Shown: positions 36,085 through 45,211, numbered from the stretch's first letter. The stretch: 64,000 nucleotides of DNA from Devosia rhodophyticola (GCF_028816475.1 NZ_CP118247.1:2472001-2536000); one strand, 5' to 3'. Made by a program: numbers and translations. The notes: generated from the letters alone by a model not told the origin.

Positions 36085-36333
36085 GTGCAGTTCCTGGCTG
36101 ATAGCAAAGGGCGGTTGCGTCGGGGTTTACGCCGATAATGAGGCGGAGAACATGGGTATAGTGTCGCAGATTAGGCTTGTCACGCGGAGGCACTCTGGAC
36201 AAGTGTCGGGGACAGTGCAAAAAGAACCGCGAATGACGGGCCGCTTGGGAGCGGACGGCAACCGATTCTACGTATGCGTGGAGATCGGGTCTGCTGCTGG
36301 CGCGTCTCGAAGATTTTGGACGGGGATCGTACC

Positions 36334-36858
36334 TTGGCTACGCAAGCAGAACATCAATCGACGCGGCGGGATTTTCTCTTTGTCGCAACTGGCGCAGTCG
36401 GCGCCGTGGGCGTTGGGGCCGTGGTTTGGCCGCTGATCAATCAAATGAATCCGGATGCATCGACACTGGCTCTTGCCAGCATCGAATTCAGTCTGGTCGG
36501 TATCGAGGTCGGTCAGTCGGTCACGATTCTCTGGCGTGGCCTTCCCGTTTTTGTGCGTAACAGGACGCCCAAGGAAATCGAGGAAGCCAAGGCAGTGCCG
36601 CTGAGCGAGCTTAAGGATCCGGCAACCGACGAGGAACGCACCAAGGAAGGTCACGAAAACTGGCTGATCATGATCGCCAATTGTACGCACCTTGGTTGTA
36701 TTCCAGTTGGTGAATCGGGCGAGTACGATGGCTGGTTCTGTCCATGCCATGGTTCGGTTTACGACACTGCTGGTCGTATCCGCAAAGGTCCGGCACCGAA
36801 AAACCTGGTTCTGCCGCCATATGAATTCATCAGCGATACGCTGATCAAGATCGGCTAA
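36334..36858 (+). CDS. petA: Cytochrome bc1 Rieske iron-sulfur subunit
   Basis: A Rieske protein of 174 aa when started at TTG 36334 (preceded by GGGGA). The N-terminus has a Tat-type RRDFLF followed by a membrane anchor. [14 protein letters not shown] is the alphaproteobacterial signature and CTHLGC plus CPCHGS bind the 2Fe-2S cluster. It carries electrons from ubiquinol to cytochrome c1. An ATG at 36274 would add 20 residues of unusual sequence, so the TTG is preferred; this should be treated as tentative. First gene of petABC. Confidence 0.92.
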   Translation: MATQAEHQSTRRDFLFVATGAVGAVGVGAVVWPLINQMNPDASTLALASIEFSLVGIEVGQSVTILWRGLPVFVRNRTPKEIEEAKAVPLSELKDPATDEERTKEGHENWLIMIANCTHLGCIPVGESGEYDGWFCPCHGSVYDTAGRIRKGPAPKNLVLPPYEFISDTLIKIG

Positions 36859-36872
36859 TGGGGGCGTTTCCG

Positions 36873-38120
36873 ATGTCTGAACATTCGACTTACATTCCAG
36901 GCAACGGCGTCGAGAAGTGGATCGACGAACGTTTGCCAATCATCCGGTTCTCCAAAGAGCACCTGATGGATTTTCCGACGCCTAAGAATCTCAACTACTG
37001 GTGGACGTTCGGCGGTATTCTCGCGATCATGCTGGTGGTGCAGATCGTTACCGGCGTCATTCTTGCAATGCACTATACGCCCAACATCGCGATGGCGTTC
37101 AATTCGGTCGAGCACATTCGCCGCGACGTCAACGGCGGTCGCATCATTCAGGCAACCCACGCGGTGGGTGCCTCGATGTTCTTTGCGGCAGTCTATGTCC
37201 ATATTTTCCGCGGCATGTACTTTGGCTCTTACAAGGCACCCCGCGAAATTCTCTGGCTGCTCGGTGTTTTGATTTTCGTTTTGATGATGGCAACTGCGTT
37301 CATGGGCTATGTGTTGCCCTGGGGGCAAATGAGCTTTTGGGCTGCGACCGTGATCACCAATATCTTTGCGGCCATCCCCATTGTCGGTAATCCGATTCTG
37401 GAACTGTTGCGCGGTGGTTTTGCGGTGGGCAATCCGACGCTCAATCGTTTCTTCTCGCTGCATTACCTGTTGCCGTTCGTGATTGCGGCGGTCGTGATCC
37501 TGCACATTTGGGCATTGCATGTCCCCGGAAACAACAATCCGGTTGGCGTTGAGGTTAAATCGGATCGCGATACCCTGCCGTTCCATCCCTATTATACGAT
37601 GAAGGATCTTTACGGCATCGTGCTGTTTGCGATCCCGTTTGCGTGGTTCGTATTCTTCATCCCCGACATTCTGGGGCACCCTGACAATTACATCATGGCC
37701 AACAGCCAGGTGACGCCTGCCCACATTGTGCCTGAATGGTACTTCCTGCCATTCTACGCAATTTTGCGCGCTATCGATTTCAATATCTTGTTCATCGACA
37801 GCAAGTTGGGCGGCGTTATCTTCTTTGCCGGCTCGATTGTCATCCTGTTCTTCCTGCCATGGCTGGACAATTCCAAGACTCGCTCGGGCACGTTCCGTCC
37901 AATGTTCAAGTGGTTCTATTGGTTGTTTGTCTTGAATTTTGTTGGTCTCACCTATCTCGGTTCCGCCCCGGCGGAAGGGATCTACGTGGTCCTGGCCAAG
38001 ATTTGCACGGCTTACTACTTCATCCATTTCCTCATTATCCTGCCTGTTCTCTCTCGCATAGAAACGTCGCGGCCACTGCCGACGAGTATTTCCGAGAGCG
38101 TGCTTGGCAAAGCGCATTGA
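36873..38120 (+). CDS. petB: Cytochrome b subunit of the bc1 complex
   Basis: A 415-aa polytopic haem protein. It starts [10 protein letters not shown] and has [60 protein letters not shown] with the haem histidines, and the Qo-site [21 protein letters not shown] lies seven bases before ATG 36873, which decides this start over an ATG five codons upstream that overlaps the petA stop. Oxidises ubiquinol at the inner membrane. Confidence 0.95.
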   Translation: MSEHSTYIPGNGVEKWIDERLPIIRFSKEHLMDFPTPKNLNYWWTFGGILAIMLVVQIVTGVILAMHYTPNIAMAFNSVEHIRRDVNGGRIIQATHAVGASMFFAAVYVHIFRGMYFGSYKAPREILWLLGVLIFVLMMATAFMGYVLPWGQMSFWAATVITNIFAAIPIVGNPILELLRGGFAVGNPTLNRFFSLHYLLPFVIAAVVILHIWALHVPGNNNPVGVEVKSDRDTLPFHPYYTMKDLYGIVLFAIPFAWFVFFIPDILGHPDNYIMANSQVTPAHIVPEWYFLPFYAILRAIDFNILFIDSKLGGVIFFAGSIVILFFLPWLDNSKTRSGTFRPMFKWFYWLFVLNFVGLTYLGSAPAEGIYVVLAKICTAYYFIHFLIILPVLSRIETSRPLPTSISESVLGKAH

Positions 38121-38980
38121 TGGCGGGGTCCAGTAGTATGTTGAAGATCAAGACAATCCTCGCTGCGGTCACTCTGAGTGCAATATGTGCTCTGCCAGCC
38201 ACTGCCCAGGAACACGAGACTGTGCATATCGAAAAGCAAAATTGGAGCTTTGCCGGTATTTTTGGAACCTACGACACCAACCAGTTGCGTCGTGGTTTTC
38301 AGGTTTTCCGGGAGGTTTGCTCTAGCTGTCACAGCGCCAACCTGATCGCGTTCCGCACGCTCGCCGAAGAAGGCGGTCCGCATTTTTCCGAGGGTCAGGT
38401 AAAGGCTTTGTCAGCCGAATACGACATTGCTGATCCGTCGGCTGATGACGGCACCCGCAAGGGTGTGGCGTCGGACTTTTGGCCTGCGCCATTTGTCAAC
38501 GAGCAGGAAGCCCGCGACGCCAATGGCGGGGCGTTGCCGCCAGATTTTTCGGTTCTGGCTAAAGCACGTGGCGTTACGGATGCCTTCCCATGGTGGGTTA
38601 CCAACTATTTCACCGGCTATGCTGAAGGTGGACCTGACTATATCCATGCGCTGATGAACAGCTACGAGGAAACGCCGCCTGAGGGTGTCGAAATTCCTGA
38701 AGGCAAACATTACAATGCTGTGTTCCCGGGCCATGCCATTGGCATGGCGCCGCCCTTGGCTGATGGCATCATCACTTATGTCGCCGAGGAAGGGCAGGAG
38801 CCTGTTCCTGAAACAGTCGACCAGTACTCCAAGGATGTTTCGGCCTATATGATGTGGCTGGCCGAACCCGGACTGGTTTCGCGCAAGGAGACGGGCTTCA
38901 AGGTCTTGCTGTTTCTCATTTTGTTTGCAGGCCTGATGTATGCCACCAAACGCAAGATCTGGTCGGGCATCGAGCACTGA
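38120..38980 (+). CDS. petC: Cytochrome c1 subunit of the bc1 complex
   Basis: A 286-aa protein with an N-terminal signal peptide (ILAAVTLSAICALPATAQ), one CSSCH haem-binding motif, the distal methionine region GHAIGMAPPLADG, and a C-terminal membrane anchor (FKVLLFLILFAGLMYATKRKIW). ATG 38120 overlaps the petB stop as TGATG. ATG 38138 (MLKIKT) gives a more standard signal peptide and may be the real start. A strong terminator follows, closing the petABC operon. Confidence 0.95.
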   Translation: MAGSSSMLKIKTILAAVTLSAICALPATAQEHETVHIEKQNWSFAGIFGTYDTNQLRRGFQVFREVCSSCHSANLIAFRTLAEEGGPHFSEGQVKALSAEYDIADPSADDGTRKGVASDFWPAPFVNEQEARDANGGALPPDFSVLAKARGVTDAFPWWVTNYFTGYAEGGPDYIHALMNSYEETPPEGVEIPEGKHYNAVFPGHAIGMAPPLADGIITYVAEEGQEPVPETVDQYSKDVSAYMMWLAEPGLVSRKETGFKVLLFLILFAGLMYATKRKIWSGIEH

Positions 38981-39009
38981 TGCTTGCCGTATAGACGCTA
39001 TTTGTATCA

Positions 39010-39030
39010 GGGGGCCGTTGGCCCCCTTTT
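39010..39030 (+). terminator. Rho-independent terminator of petABC
   Basis: A 7-bp GC stem (GGGGGCC/GGCCCCC) with a 3-nt loop is followed by TTTT. Confidence 0.9.
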
Positions 39031-39121
39031 CAATTTCCGAACCCTGATTTCGGCTTCGTCACTTGCCATCGGTGATCGCACTTGCGAAAGATGGTGGTGA
39101 GGCAGGTACAGGGAGAGTCGA

Positions 39122-39316
39122 ATGTCAGCTATACGTGTTGCGGTTGTCGTTCTGAGTGCCGCCGTTGCTGCGAGCCGTAGCTCTGCGGTTCGCACGGGCG
39201 TGCGTGCGGTAATGACAAACGACAACGCCCGCGACACGGCAATTCGTCTCACCCGACAAGCCGCCTATGGCGCTGGCGTTGCTGCGCGCCATTTGGTTGG
39301 GCGGCGCACTCAATAA
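39122..39316 (+). CDS. Possible small basic protein of unknown family (64 aa)
   Basis: A 64-codon ORF with a very good ribosome-binding site (AGGGAGAG, seven bases from ATG). The N-terminal 18 residues are hydrophobic (IRVAVVVLSAAVAA) and the rest is Arg- and Ala-rich. It stands alone between the petABC terminator and apt, 17 nt before apt. An ORF of similar length on the other strand lacks such a site. Family not recognised. Confidence 0.5.
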   Translation: MSAIRVAVVVLSAAVAASRSSAVRTGVRAVMTNDNARDTAIRLTRQAAYGAGVAARHLVGRRTQ

Positions 39317-39333
39317 TCACATCAGGTACATCA

Positions 39334-39867
39334 ATGACACTCGATCTCAAGGCACTCGTGCGCACAATTCCTGACTATCCGAAAAAGGGAATATTGTTCC
39401 GCGACATAACAACACTGATTGAGCACCCGGAAGGTTTCAAGGAAAGTGTCGAGCGCATCGCTGCGGCGCATCGCGGACAGAATATTACCCATGTGGCGGG
39501 CATTGAGGCGCGCGGCTTCATCTTCGGCGCGGGTGTTGCAATTGCTCTTGGCGTCGGGTTTGTTCCCATTCGCAAGAAAGGCAAATTGCCCGGCGAAACC
39601 ATCGGGCAAAATTATGCACTTGAGTATGGCGTGGACACAATCGAAATCCACGCGGATGTTTTGAGTGCGGGGGACAACGTCCTTTTGGTCGACGATCTGA
39701 TTGCGACCGGTGGAACCGCTATTGCGGCCGTTGGTCTATTGCGTCGGACCGGCGCGACGATCAACAAAGCTGCCTTCGTAATCGATTTGCCAGATCTTGG
39801 TGGTGCAGACAAACTGCGGGCCGAAGCGGTTGATATTCACGAACTTATCAGCTTTGAAGGCGATTGA
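39334..39867 (+). CDS. apt: Adenine phosphoribosyltransferase
   Basis: A 177-aa type I phosphoribosyltransferase. GILFRDITTL, GIEARGFIFG, RKKGKLPGETI and the PRPP-binding VLLVDDLIATGGTA are all typical of Apt. It salvages adenine to AMP and so competes for the substrate of the Ade deaminase encoded elsewhere in the window. It is convergent with the GFA gene, 2 nt between stops. Confidence 0.95.
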   Translation: MTLDLKALVRTIPDYPKKGILFRDITTLIEHPEGFKESVERIAAAHRGQNITHVAGIEARGFIFGAGVAIALGVGFVPIRKKGKLPGETIGQNYALEYGVDTIEIHADVLSAGDNVLLVDDLIATGGTAIAAVGLLRRTGATINKAAFVIDLPDLGGADKLRAEAVDIHELISFEGD

Positions 39868-39869
39868 GC

Positions 39870-40250
39870 TCACCAGAGGTTTCGCCCGTCGATCTCGACA
39901 ATGGGCAACCCCGTCAAATCAAAATCATCAAATAGTTTGACGTTCAGGCCAATCTTGCGGGCCGTGGGCACGCTCGGCGTGTCGTTGCCGATATCGGTTT
40001 CGGACCAATCGGGTGTGTCGCCATAAGTATTAGTGCCGCAATTGGCACAGAAGTGGTGCAGGTTCATGCCTCGCGGCGCGTAGATTTTATCGTTGTCGGC
40101 CGTGATGATGCGTACCTCGTCAGGGCGGTAGTAGGCCCACAGGGCACCCGATTTTGAACAATATGTGCAGGTGCAGGCCGTTGCATTTTCAGGGGCGCGA
40201 TCCACTTCAATTCGGATGGCACCGCAGTGACAGGTTGCAGTCAGGGGCAT
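39870..40250 (-). CDS. GFA (glutathione-dependent formaldehyde-activating-like) family protein
   Basis: A 126-aa zinc-binding CENP-V/GFA domain protein. The ligands are visible as CHCGAIRIEV, CTCTYC and HHFCANCGTNTYGD. Members are often annotated as S-(hydroxymethyl)glutathione synthases, but most have no proved activity. Confidence 0.85.
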   Translation of the reverse strand: MPLTATCHCGAIRIEVDRAPENATACTCTYCSKSGALWAYYRPDEVRIITADNDKIYAPRGMNLHHFCANCGTNTYGDTPDWSETDIGNDTPSVPTARKIGLNVKLFDDFDLTGLPIVEIDGRNLW

Positions 40251-40309
40251 GGCAGATCTCCTTCTGACCCCAAATTACCTCAGTGCCGCGTCAAAAATTG
40301 GCAGCAGAG

Positions 40310-40702
40310 TCAGGCAGCAATATCTTCACGGGCATCGACCAGGCAGAATTGGTTGCCTTCGGGATCGCGTAGGACGGCGTACGTGGGCAGCATCTGTACG
40401 ACGGCTGCACCAGCTGCGGTCAGACGTTCTACTTCCTCAGCGCGGTCTTGCACGAGAATATCAAAGTGGACGCGATTGTTGTCGTAGCGACGCCCTTCCA
40501 CATTCTGAAAGCACATGCTCGGTCCAGGTCCGTCAGCAAAAACCGCTGTATCGGTTTCGGGATTGAAGCCCAGCGCCGCAAGCCGATCCACCGCCACCTG
40601 GTCAAAGTCGCGTACATGGTAGCCTTCCAATATTTCGGCCCAGAAGTTGGCAAGATTGGCGGGATTTTCACAGTCAAAGACGATTTCCTGAATCGAACCC
40701 AT
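40310..40702 (-). CDS. VOC (glyoxalase-like) family protein
   Basis: A 130-aa protein with one glyoxalase/bleomycin-resistance type beta-alpha-beta-beta-beta repeat pair. IVFDCENPANLANFWAEILEG and RVHFDILVQDRAEEVERLTAAGA followed by LRDPEGNQFCLVD are typical of the Glyoxalase_6 group. Metal ligands are not certain and the substrate is unknown. It is same-strand with the upstream small secreted gene but separated by 157 bp. Confidence 0.82.
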   Translation of the reverse strand: MGSIQEIVFDCENPANLANFWAEILEGYHVRDFDQVAVDRLAALGFNPETDTAVFADGPGPSMCFQNVEGRRYDNNRVHFDILVQDRAEEVERLTAAGAAVVQMLPTYAVLRDPEGNQFCLVDAREDIAA

Positions 40703-40858
40703 GGGTGGTCTCCTTTGGCGATCCGAAAAGGTTAACGACCAATTGCGGCAACACTGGAGCAGTGGAAAGCCGACGCGGCCACGTCGGTTTCGTTCTCACT
40801 AGCAGCTCTTGGCGGCGGCATTGCCAGCCAGGCTGGGGTAGGTTGAATGGGTTCTGGC

Positions 40859-41200
40859 TTAGCGGGGCGTGCACACCATGACGATGTCGCTGGAGCTTTC
40901 CAATTGCATGGCGGTGCCCACGGTTGGATCGTTTACGAGACGAGCAGCTACAATACCGCCATTAGTCAGCAGAGGGCCGTCAGCGAAACCGACGCCGTCG
41001 GTATAGCCGTTAATGGTGCCAATACCCGAGGATTTGTCGCCGAAGGTGGCCGAGGCGAACCCATAGCCGTCGCCATAGATGGTGAGCATGCCGGCGGTGA
41101 TGCCATTTGCCGTACACCCCCAATTGCCGGCATACGACTGTGCCCAAACTGGCTGGGCAAGAAGGATCGAGATGAGGACGGTGGTGATGATTCGGTGCAT
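40859..41200 (-). CDS. Small secreted protein of unknown function (113 aa)
   Basis: A 113-aa protein with a clear signal peptide (MHRIITTVLISILLAQPVWA then QSYAGNWGC). The mature part is rich in Gly, Thr and Asp with a beta-rich look and two Cys (GNWGC and IVMVC), possibly one disulfide. AlphaFold-level fold not predicted here; no family recognised. The start at 41200 gives the signal peptide; a TTG 12 codons upstream does not. Confidence 0.6.
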   Translation of the reverse strand: MHRIITTVLISILLAQPVWAQSYAGNWGCTANGITAGMLTIYGDGYGFASATFGDKSSGIGTINGYTDGVGFADGPLLTNGGIVAARLVNDPTVGTAMQLESSSDIVMVCTPR

Positions 41201-41232
41201 GGCGCAAAGATTGGCGGGTTGGCGCGCAGCTT

Positions 41233-41790
41233 TCAAGTCATTCGGGCCAGGACGCGGCCGAGCAGGGGAACTTTCGCCAGACCCTGCAAAAGCTTCAATC
41301 TGGCCGGCATGGTATAATCGCGCAGCTTGGAAAAACTGATCAGTTCGGCGGTGTAAACTGTTTCGCCACGCTGATTAGCCGCGGTGATCTGGTTGAACAG
41401 GACACCCCATCCAGGAATGGAGTTGGAGCGTCGTTTGTTGGTAACGGTAAGCGAAAATGTGACTGTGTCGCCCGGCCGGACCGGTACTGTGAAAGTCATG
41501 GCGTTGACACCGGGGGACGGTCCGGCAACGCCGGGCTTTTGACCGAGGCCGCGAAGGCGCTCTTCCTCGGCCGACAGGGCGTCAATCATTTTGCGTTGCC
41601 CGACGCAGACCGTGTGCCAGCCGCTGGCGATAAGGCCGCCGAAGTGACTATGGCGCGCCGCTTCGGGATCGATGTGAAAATATTGCGGGTCATACTCGGT
41701 AGCAAAATCGATGATTTCCTGGGCGGAGAACAGATGACTCCCCAGATGGAAGACCTCATTGACAGCGATATCTTCAAACCAACGGGTCAT
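41233..41790 (-). CDS. MaoC-like hot-dog dehydratase (second of pair)
   Basis: A 185-aa MaoC-type protein. The hydratase motif FATEYDPQYFHIDPEAARHSHFGGLIASGWH contains the Asp/His pair typical of R-specific enoyl-CoA hydratases. RPGDTVTFSLTVTNKRRSNS is a further family block. It overlaps the upstream MaoC gene by 4 nt, so the two are cotranslated and may form a heterodimer. ATG 41790 is chosen because sequence upstream belongs to the other frame. Confidence 0.85.
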   Translation of the reverse strand: MTRWFEDIAVNEVFHLGSHLFSAQEIIDFATEYDPQYFHIDPEAARHSHFGGLIASGWHTVCVGQRKMIDALSAEEERLRGLGQKPGVAGPSPGVNAMTFTVPVRPGDTVTFSLTVTNKRRSNSIPGWGVLFNQITAANQRGETVYTAELISFSKLRDYTMPARLKLLQGLAKVPLLGRVLARMT

Positions 41791-42254
41791 TGGGTGCGTA
41801 CCTCGACCAGATTGGCCAGTCGCATGGTCAAGACCGATGCGCCCTTTTGATTGCGAACGTCGAAATCCAGCGTGACAATGCCCCATTGTGGGTGGCTGTT
41901 GGAGCGCCGAAGGTCGGCAACAGTGATGGTGCCGTCGATGGTGTCGCCTGCCATGACCGGATTTTTCCATTTCAGATTGGAAAATCCGAGCCCCCCTGCG
42001 GAGGCTATGCCCGAGAGGAAACCATCAACCAGTGCGCGCAAGCCAAGTGCCCCAGTTTGCCAGCCACTGGCGGCCAATCCGCCAAGCAGAGACGCTTTGG
42101 CTGCTGTTTCATCGAGGTGGAATGGCAGCGGATCGAATTGGCGTGCGAAACTGGTGACCATCTGTTTGTTGACTGTGGTCTTTGCGATCTTGATGATTTC
42201 GCCGACGGCAAGATCTTCAAAGTGGCGTCGGTTCGCCGTTACTGGATTGGTCAT
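41787..42254 (-). CDS. MaoC-like hot-dog dehydratase (first of pair)
   Basis: A 155-aa MaoC-type protein. FARQFDPLPFHLDETAAKASLLGGLAASGWQ aligns with the active-site stretch of its downstream partner, and MAGDTIDGTITVADLRRSN matches the second block. The two proteins are clearly paralogues. Substrate unknown; fatty-acyl-CoA or mesaconyl-type hydration are possibilities for the family. Confidence 0.85.
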   Translation of the reverse strand: MTNPVTANRRHFEDLAVGEIIKIAKTTVNKQMVTSFARQFDPLPFHLDETAAKASLLGGLAASGWQTGALGLRALVDGFLSGIASAGGLGFSNLKWKNPVMAGDTIDGTITVADLRRSNSHPQWGIVTLDFDVRNQKGASVLTMRLANLVEVRTQ

Positions 42255-42415
42255 TTGATTGCCCTATACGTCAACGTGATTTTGCACGAATTGACGTGGC
42301 GGGCAAGCTATTGGGAGAATTTTGACAACGGTTAGGAAGTGGGGCCGTTGCCGCGATCCATGGAACGATCGAAGCCGAGGACCGGCAGCGCCCGGAGGCC
42401 GCCGGTCCGGCAATT

Positions 42416-43003
42416 TTAAAGCCAGCCCAAGAGGACACCTACACCACCAAGGGCGAAGGCACCGCCGGCGACTTGAGCGATGAGTTTGCCGTGTTTGCCC
42501 AAAATCTGATTGATCCCGGCGGCGGCCAGAAAACCGGAAGCGTGCAAGAGGGCTGTTGCGCCGACAAAGCCCGATGCATAAAGGATGCCTGCCGTGTTGG
42601 CGGGCATTTCGGCGCCGTGGGCCTGCCCGTGAAAGATCGCAAAACTGCCCACCAGCGCCATGGCACCGGCTATTGGCATTGGGCGCCCGAGTGCTGCTGC
42701 GGCACCAATGACAATGCTGGAGGCAGCAATTGCCACTTCAACCATGGGCAGATCGAGGCCGGACACACCCAGTGCGAAACCGACCAGCATCATCGCCAAA
42801 AAGCTCAGGGGAACAAGGAATAAAGCACGCCCGCCGAGCACATAGGCAAATACGCCGACGGCCAGCATTGCCAGGACGTGATCATTGCCGCCGAGTGGAT
42901 GGGCAAATCCGTGAATCAGGCCAAGGCTGCCTGTTGGATCGGGATGGGCAAAAGCTGCCGTCGGAAAAATCAGGGCCAAGCCCAAAGCCAAGAGAATACG
43001 CAT
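42416..43003 (-). CDS. hupE: HupE/UreJ family metal transporter, probably cobalt
   Basis: A 195-aa membrane protein with a cleavable-looking N-terminus (LLALGLALIFPTAAFA then HPDP) and about six helices. The HupE/UreJ hallmark is HGFAHPLGGNDHVLAMLAVG, which supplies histidines and an Asp for metal. HupE/UreJ proteins move nickel or cobalt. A cobalamin riboswitch upstream points to cobalt. AAGGAG lies six bases before ATG 43003; a longer upstream reading would run through the riboswitch. Confidence 0.88.
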   Translation of the reverse strand: MRILLALGLALIFPTAAFAHPDPTGSLGLIHGFAHPLGGNDHVLAMLAVGVFAYVLGGRALFLVPLSFLAMMLVGFALGVSGLDLPMVEVAIAASSIVIGAAAALGRPMPIAGAMALVGSFAIFHGQAHGAEMPANTAGILYASGFVGATALLHASGFLAAAGINQILGKHGKLIAQVAGGAFALGGVGVLLGWL

Positions 43004-43034
43004 AATGCTCCTTAATGGGACCCACCGTCCCGTG

Positions 43035-43215
43035 TGCGTTGGTGGAATGGTCGGTCTCCTGACTCCAGACCAATCTTCGCCCGCCTTCCCAGTCGCAAAC
43101 CAGTGGCCGGGCTTTGAACCCGAGGGCGAAGTGTTGTCTGTCACAGTCGCGGGGGCGGCGCCGGTATTTCACCGGCTTCCCGTTTCCATTCACAGTTGCA
43201 GGTGTCGCAGAATTT
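43035..43215 (-). promoter_or_regulatory. Cobalamin (B12) riboswitch upstream of hupE
   Basis: Read on the minus strand, the leader contains the conserved core: GGGAAGCCGGTGAAATACC, then the GCGACTGTGA segment, a CACTGG element, TGGGAAGG, and the B12 box AGTCAGGAGACC (43053-43064). Their order and spacing match the class of riboswitch that binds adenosylcobalamin. A GGGAC/GTCCC stem lies between the aptamer and the ribosome-binding site, so control is probably at translation start. Aptamer boundaries are approximate. Confidence 0.9.
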
Positions 43216-43261
43216 GCCGGGATAAGAAAGGCTTGGCAGCGATTATGTCGAGAAAAATCCC

Positions 43262-43876
43262 TTAAGCCAGTGCATTGGACTGAGCGAACGCCAATTTGGT
43301 CCAGGTAACGTCTGGCTGGTTGCCGCTACTGGCTTGATCCAGCAGGCACAATGTTGGGGCAAGGCCACAGGTCTTAGCCAGGGCGATGGTCTCGCTCGCG
43401 GTGACATTGAACATGCGCCGACCGGCGGGAACCGGGCCATGGCGCAGGGTCAGAACGAGCGAGGCTTCGGGCTTAAGCAAACTGGTAATGATTGGTAGGG
43501 CCAATTTTCGCTCGGTCGCATCGAGATGCATCCATACGGCAGTCATGATGATGAGGTCGAACTGCTTGGCACGCCCTGCAATTTTAGATAGGTGCGGCAG
43601 GCAATCGTCGACCCATTCGATGGCGGGATCGGGATGACGTCTGGCGGCGGGTAGACGAAACTCGTCGACCGGCTCTACTGCAATGACTTTATGTCCAATT
43701 GCAGCGAAACCTGCAGCATCGCGGCCAGTGCCCGCCCCGATATCGAGAACCGTTCCGGGGGCTTTCGGAAACAGATGCGCGACCTGACGATGAACGTCAA
43801 TATAGCCGCGACTTTCGTAGATGGGGACAAGCGCTTCCGCGGTTTCGGGGTATCCTTGCGTGCTGGGGATTTTCAT
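43262..43876 (-). CDS. Class I SAM-dependent methyltransferase
   Basis: A 204-aa protein. The SAM-binding motif I is VLDIGAGTGRDAAGFAAIGHKVIAVEP, followed by FDLIIMTAVWMHLD (motif for the post-I/II strand). Closest in look to the Methyltransf_11/25 small-molecule methyltransferases. The substrate is unknown. It stands alone, between the hupE riboswitch and the ychF terminator. Confidence 0.82.
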   Translation of the reverse strand: MKIPSTQGYPETAEALVPIYESRGYIDVHRQVAHLFPKAPGTVLDIGAGTGRDAAGFAAIGHKVIAVEPVDEFRLPAARRHPDPAIEWVDDCLPHLSKIAGRAKQFDLIIMTAVWMHLDATERKLALPIITSLLKPEASLVLTLRHGPVPAGRRMFNVTASETIALAKTCGLAPTLCLLDQASSGNQPDVTWTKLAFAQSNALA

Positions 43877-43956
43877 CTTGGTCCCGTCGCGTCAGATTGG
43901 ATCGGTGCGGCACTTATCGGGCCATGCGAGGCATCGCCCTTATGACTTTGAAGTCT

Positions 43957-43981
43957 AAAAACGCTCCACTGGAGCGCTTTT
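43957..43981 (-). terminator. Rho-independent terminator after ychF
   Basis: A 6-bp stem (CGCTCC/GGAGCG) with a 3-nt loop is followed on the minus strand by TTTTT. It lies just past the ychF stop and has a shorter T run on the plus side. Confidence 0.75.
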
Positions 43982-43997
43982 ACGCGGAGTGCCATCC

Positions 43998-45095
43998 TCA
44001 AGTATTGAACTTGAACAGCATGACGTCGCCATCCTTGACGACATATTCCTTGCCTTCGTCGCGCGCCTTGCCCGCTTCCTTGGCAGGTTGTTCGCCGCCA
44101 AAGCTTACATAATCGTCAAAAGCGATGGTTTGGGCGCGGATGAAGCCGCGTTCAAAATCGGTATGGATGACGCCTGCTGCAGCAGGTGCCTTGTCGCCCT
44201 TGTGTATCGTCCAGGCGCGCGCTTCCTTGGGGCCGACGGTAAAATATGTCTGCAGCCCCAACAGACCATAGGCTTCGCGAATCAAGCGGTTGAGGCCCGG
44301 TTCATGCAAGTCGAGGCTTTCCAGATATTCTGCCTGTTCAGCGTCCGGCAATTGGGCGAGCTGACTTTCGATCTCGGCGGAGATGACGACGGTGGCGGCG
44401 TTATGTTGCTTGGCATATTCGGCCACTTTTTCAGTCATGGCATTGCCCGTTGCGGCGGCGACTTCGTCGACGTTGCACACGTAAAGGGCGGGCTTTGAGG
44501 TCAGGAGTTGCAGTTCCTGAAATGCCTTTTCTTCTTCGGCTGAGCGCTCGACATGACGGGCGGACTTGCCTTCACGCAGAAGAACAAGGGAACGGTCGAT
44601 CAGTTCGAGCGACTGTTTGGCTTCCTTGTCGTTGCCCTTGGCCTTCTTTTCGACGCCAGTGCGGCGACGCTCAAGGCTTTCGAGATCGGCGAGCATCAGT
44701 TCGGTTTCAACCACTTCGGCGTCAGCGAGAGGATCAACGCGGTTGGCGACATGAATGACATTGTCGTCCTCAAAGCAGCGCAGCACGTATGCCACCGCGT
44801 CACATTCGCGGATATTGGCGAGAAACTGGTTGCCGAGACCCTCACCGCGACTGGCGCCCTTCACGAGACCGGCAATGTCTACAAAACTCATGCGGGCTGG
44901 CAGTTTGGTGGCCGACTTGCCGATTGTTGCCAGTTTGTCGAGCCGGGCGTCCGGCACGGATACTTCGCCCACATTGGGTTCGATGGTGCAGAAGGGAAAG
45001 TTTGCTGCCTGTGCGGCGGCGGTGCGGGTGAGCGCGTTGAAAAGCGTCGACTTGCCAACGTTGGGCAGGCCAACAATGCCCATTTTGAAACCCAT
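43998..45095 (-). CDS. ychF: Redox-regulated ATPase YchF
   Basis: A 365-aa Obg-family P-loop protein. GLPNVGKSTLFNALT is Walker A, DIAGLVKGASRGEGLGNQFL the switch II region, and the C-terminal TGS-like part ends VKDGDVMLFKFNT. YchF prefers ATP over GTP and binds ribosomes. It is the last gene in the conserved rplY-pth-ychF order, 116 bp after pth. Confidence 0.95.
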   Translation of the reverse strand: MGFKMGIVGLPNVGKSTLFNALTRTAAAQAANFPFCTIEPNVGEVSVPDARLDKLATIGKSATKLPARMSFVDIAGLVKGASRGEGLGNQFLANIRECDAVAYVLRCFEDDNVIHVANRVDPLADAEVVETELMLADLESLERRRTGVEKKAKGNDKEAKQSLELIDRSLVLLREGKSARHVERSAEEEKAFQELQLLTSKPALYVCNVDEVAAATGNAMTEKVAEYAKQHNAATVVISAEIESQLAQLPDAEQAEYLESLDLHEPGLNRLIREAYGLLGLQTYFTVGPKEARAWTIHKGDKAPAAAGVIHTDFERGFIRAQTIAFDDYVSFGGEQPAKEAGKARDEGKEYVVKDGDVMLFKFNT

Positions 45096-45211
45096 GGGGA
45101 ACTCCTGAAACTGTTGCCCCTGACATCCTTCGGATAGCGCGATAAGTCAATGCGCAGCCGGAATTTTGGGACGTTAAGGTCGATCCAATCGTCGGTTTTG
45201 GTAGAGGGGAG

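Noticed and set aside
36855-38117. 420-codon ORF on the minus strand opposite cytochrome b
   Set aside because: It is an exact antisense shadow of petB, with His/Arg/Asp-rich sequence typical of reverse-frame reading and no known domain.
42335-42415. GC-rich inverted repeat (GGACCGGC/GCCGGTCC) after hupE as a terminator
   Set aside because: The stem is real but no T tract follows it in the hupE direction, so I did not call it a terminator.
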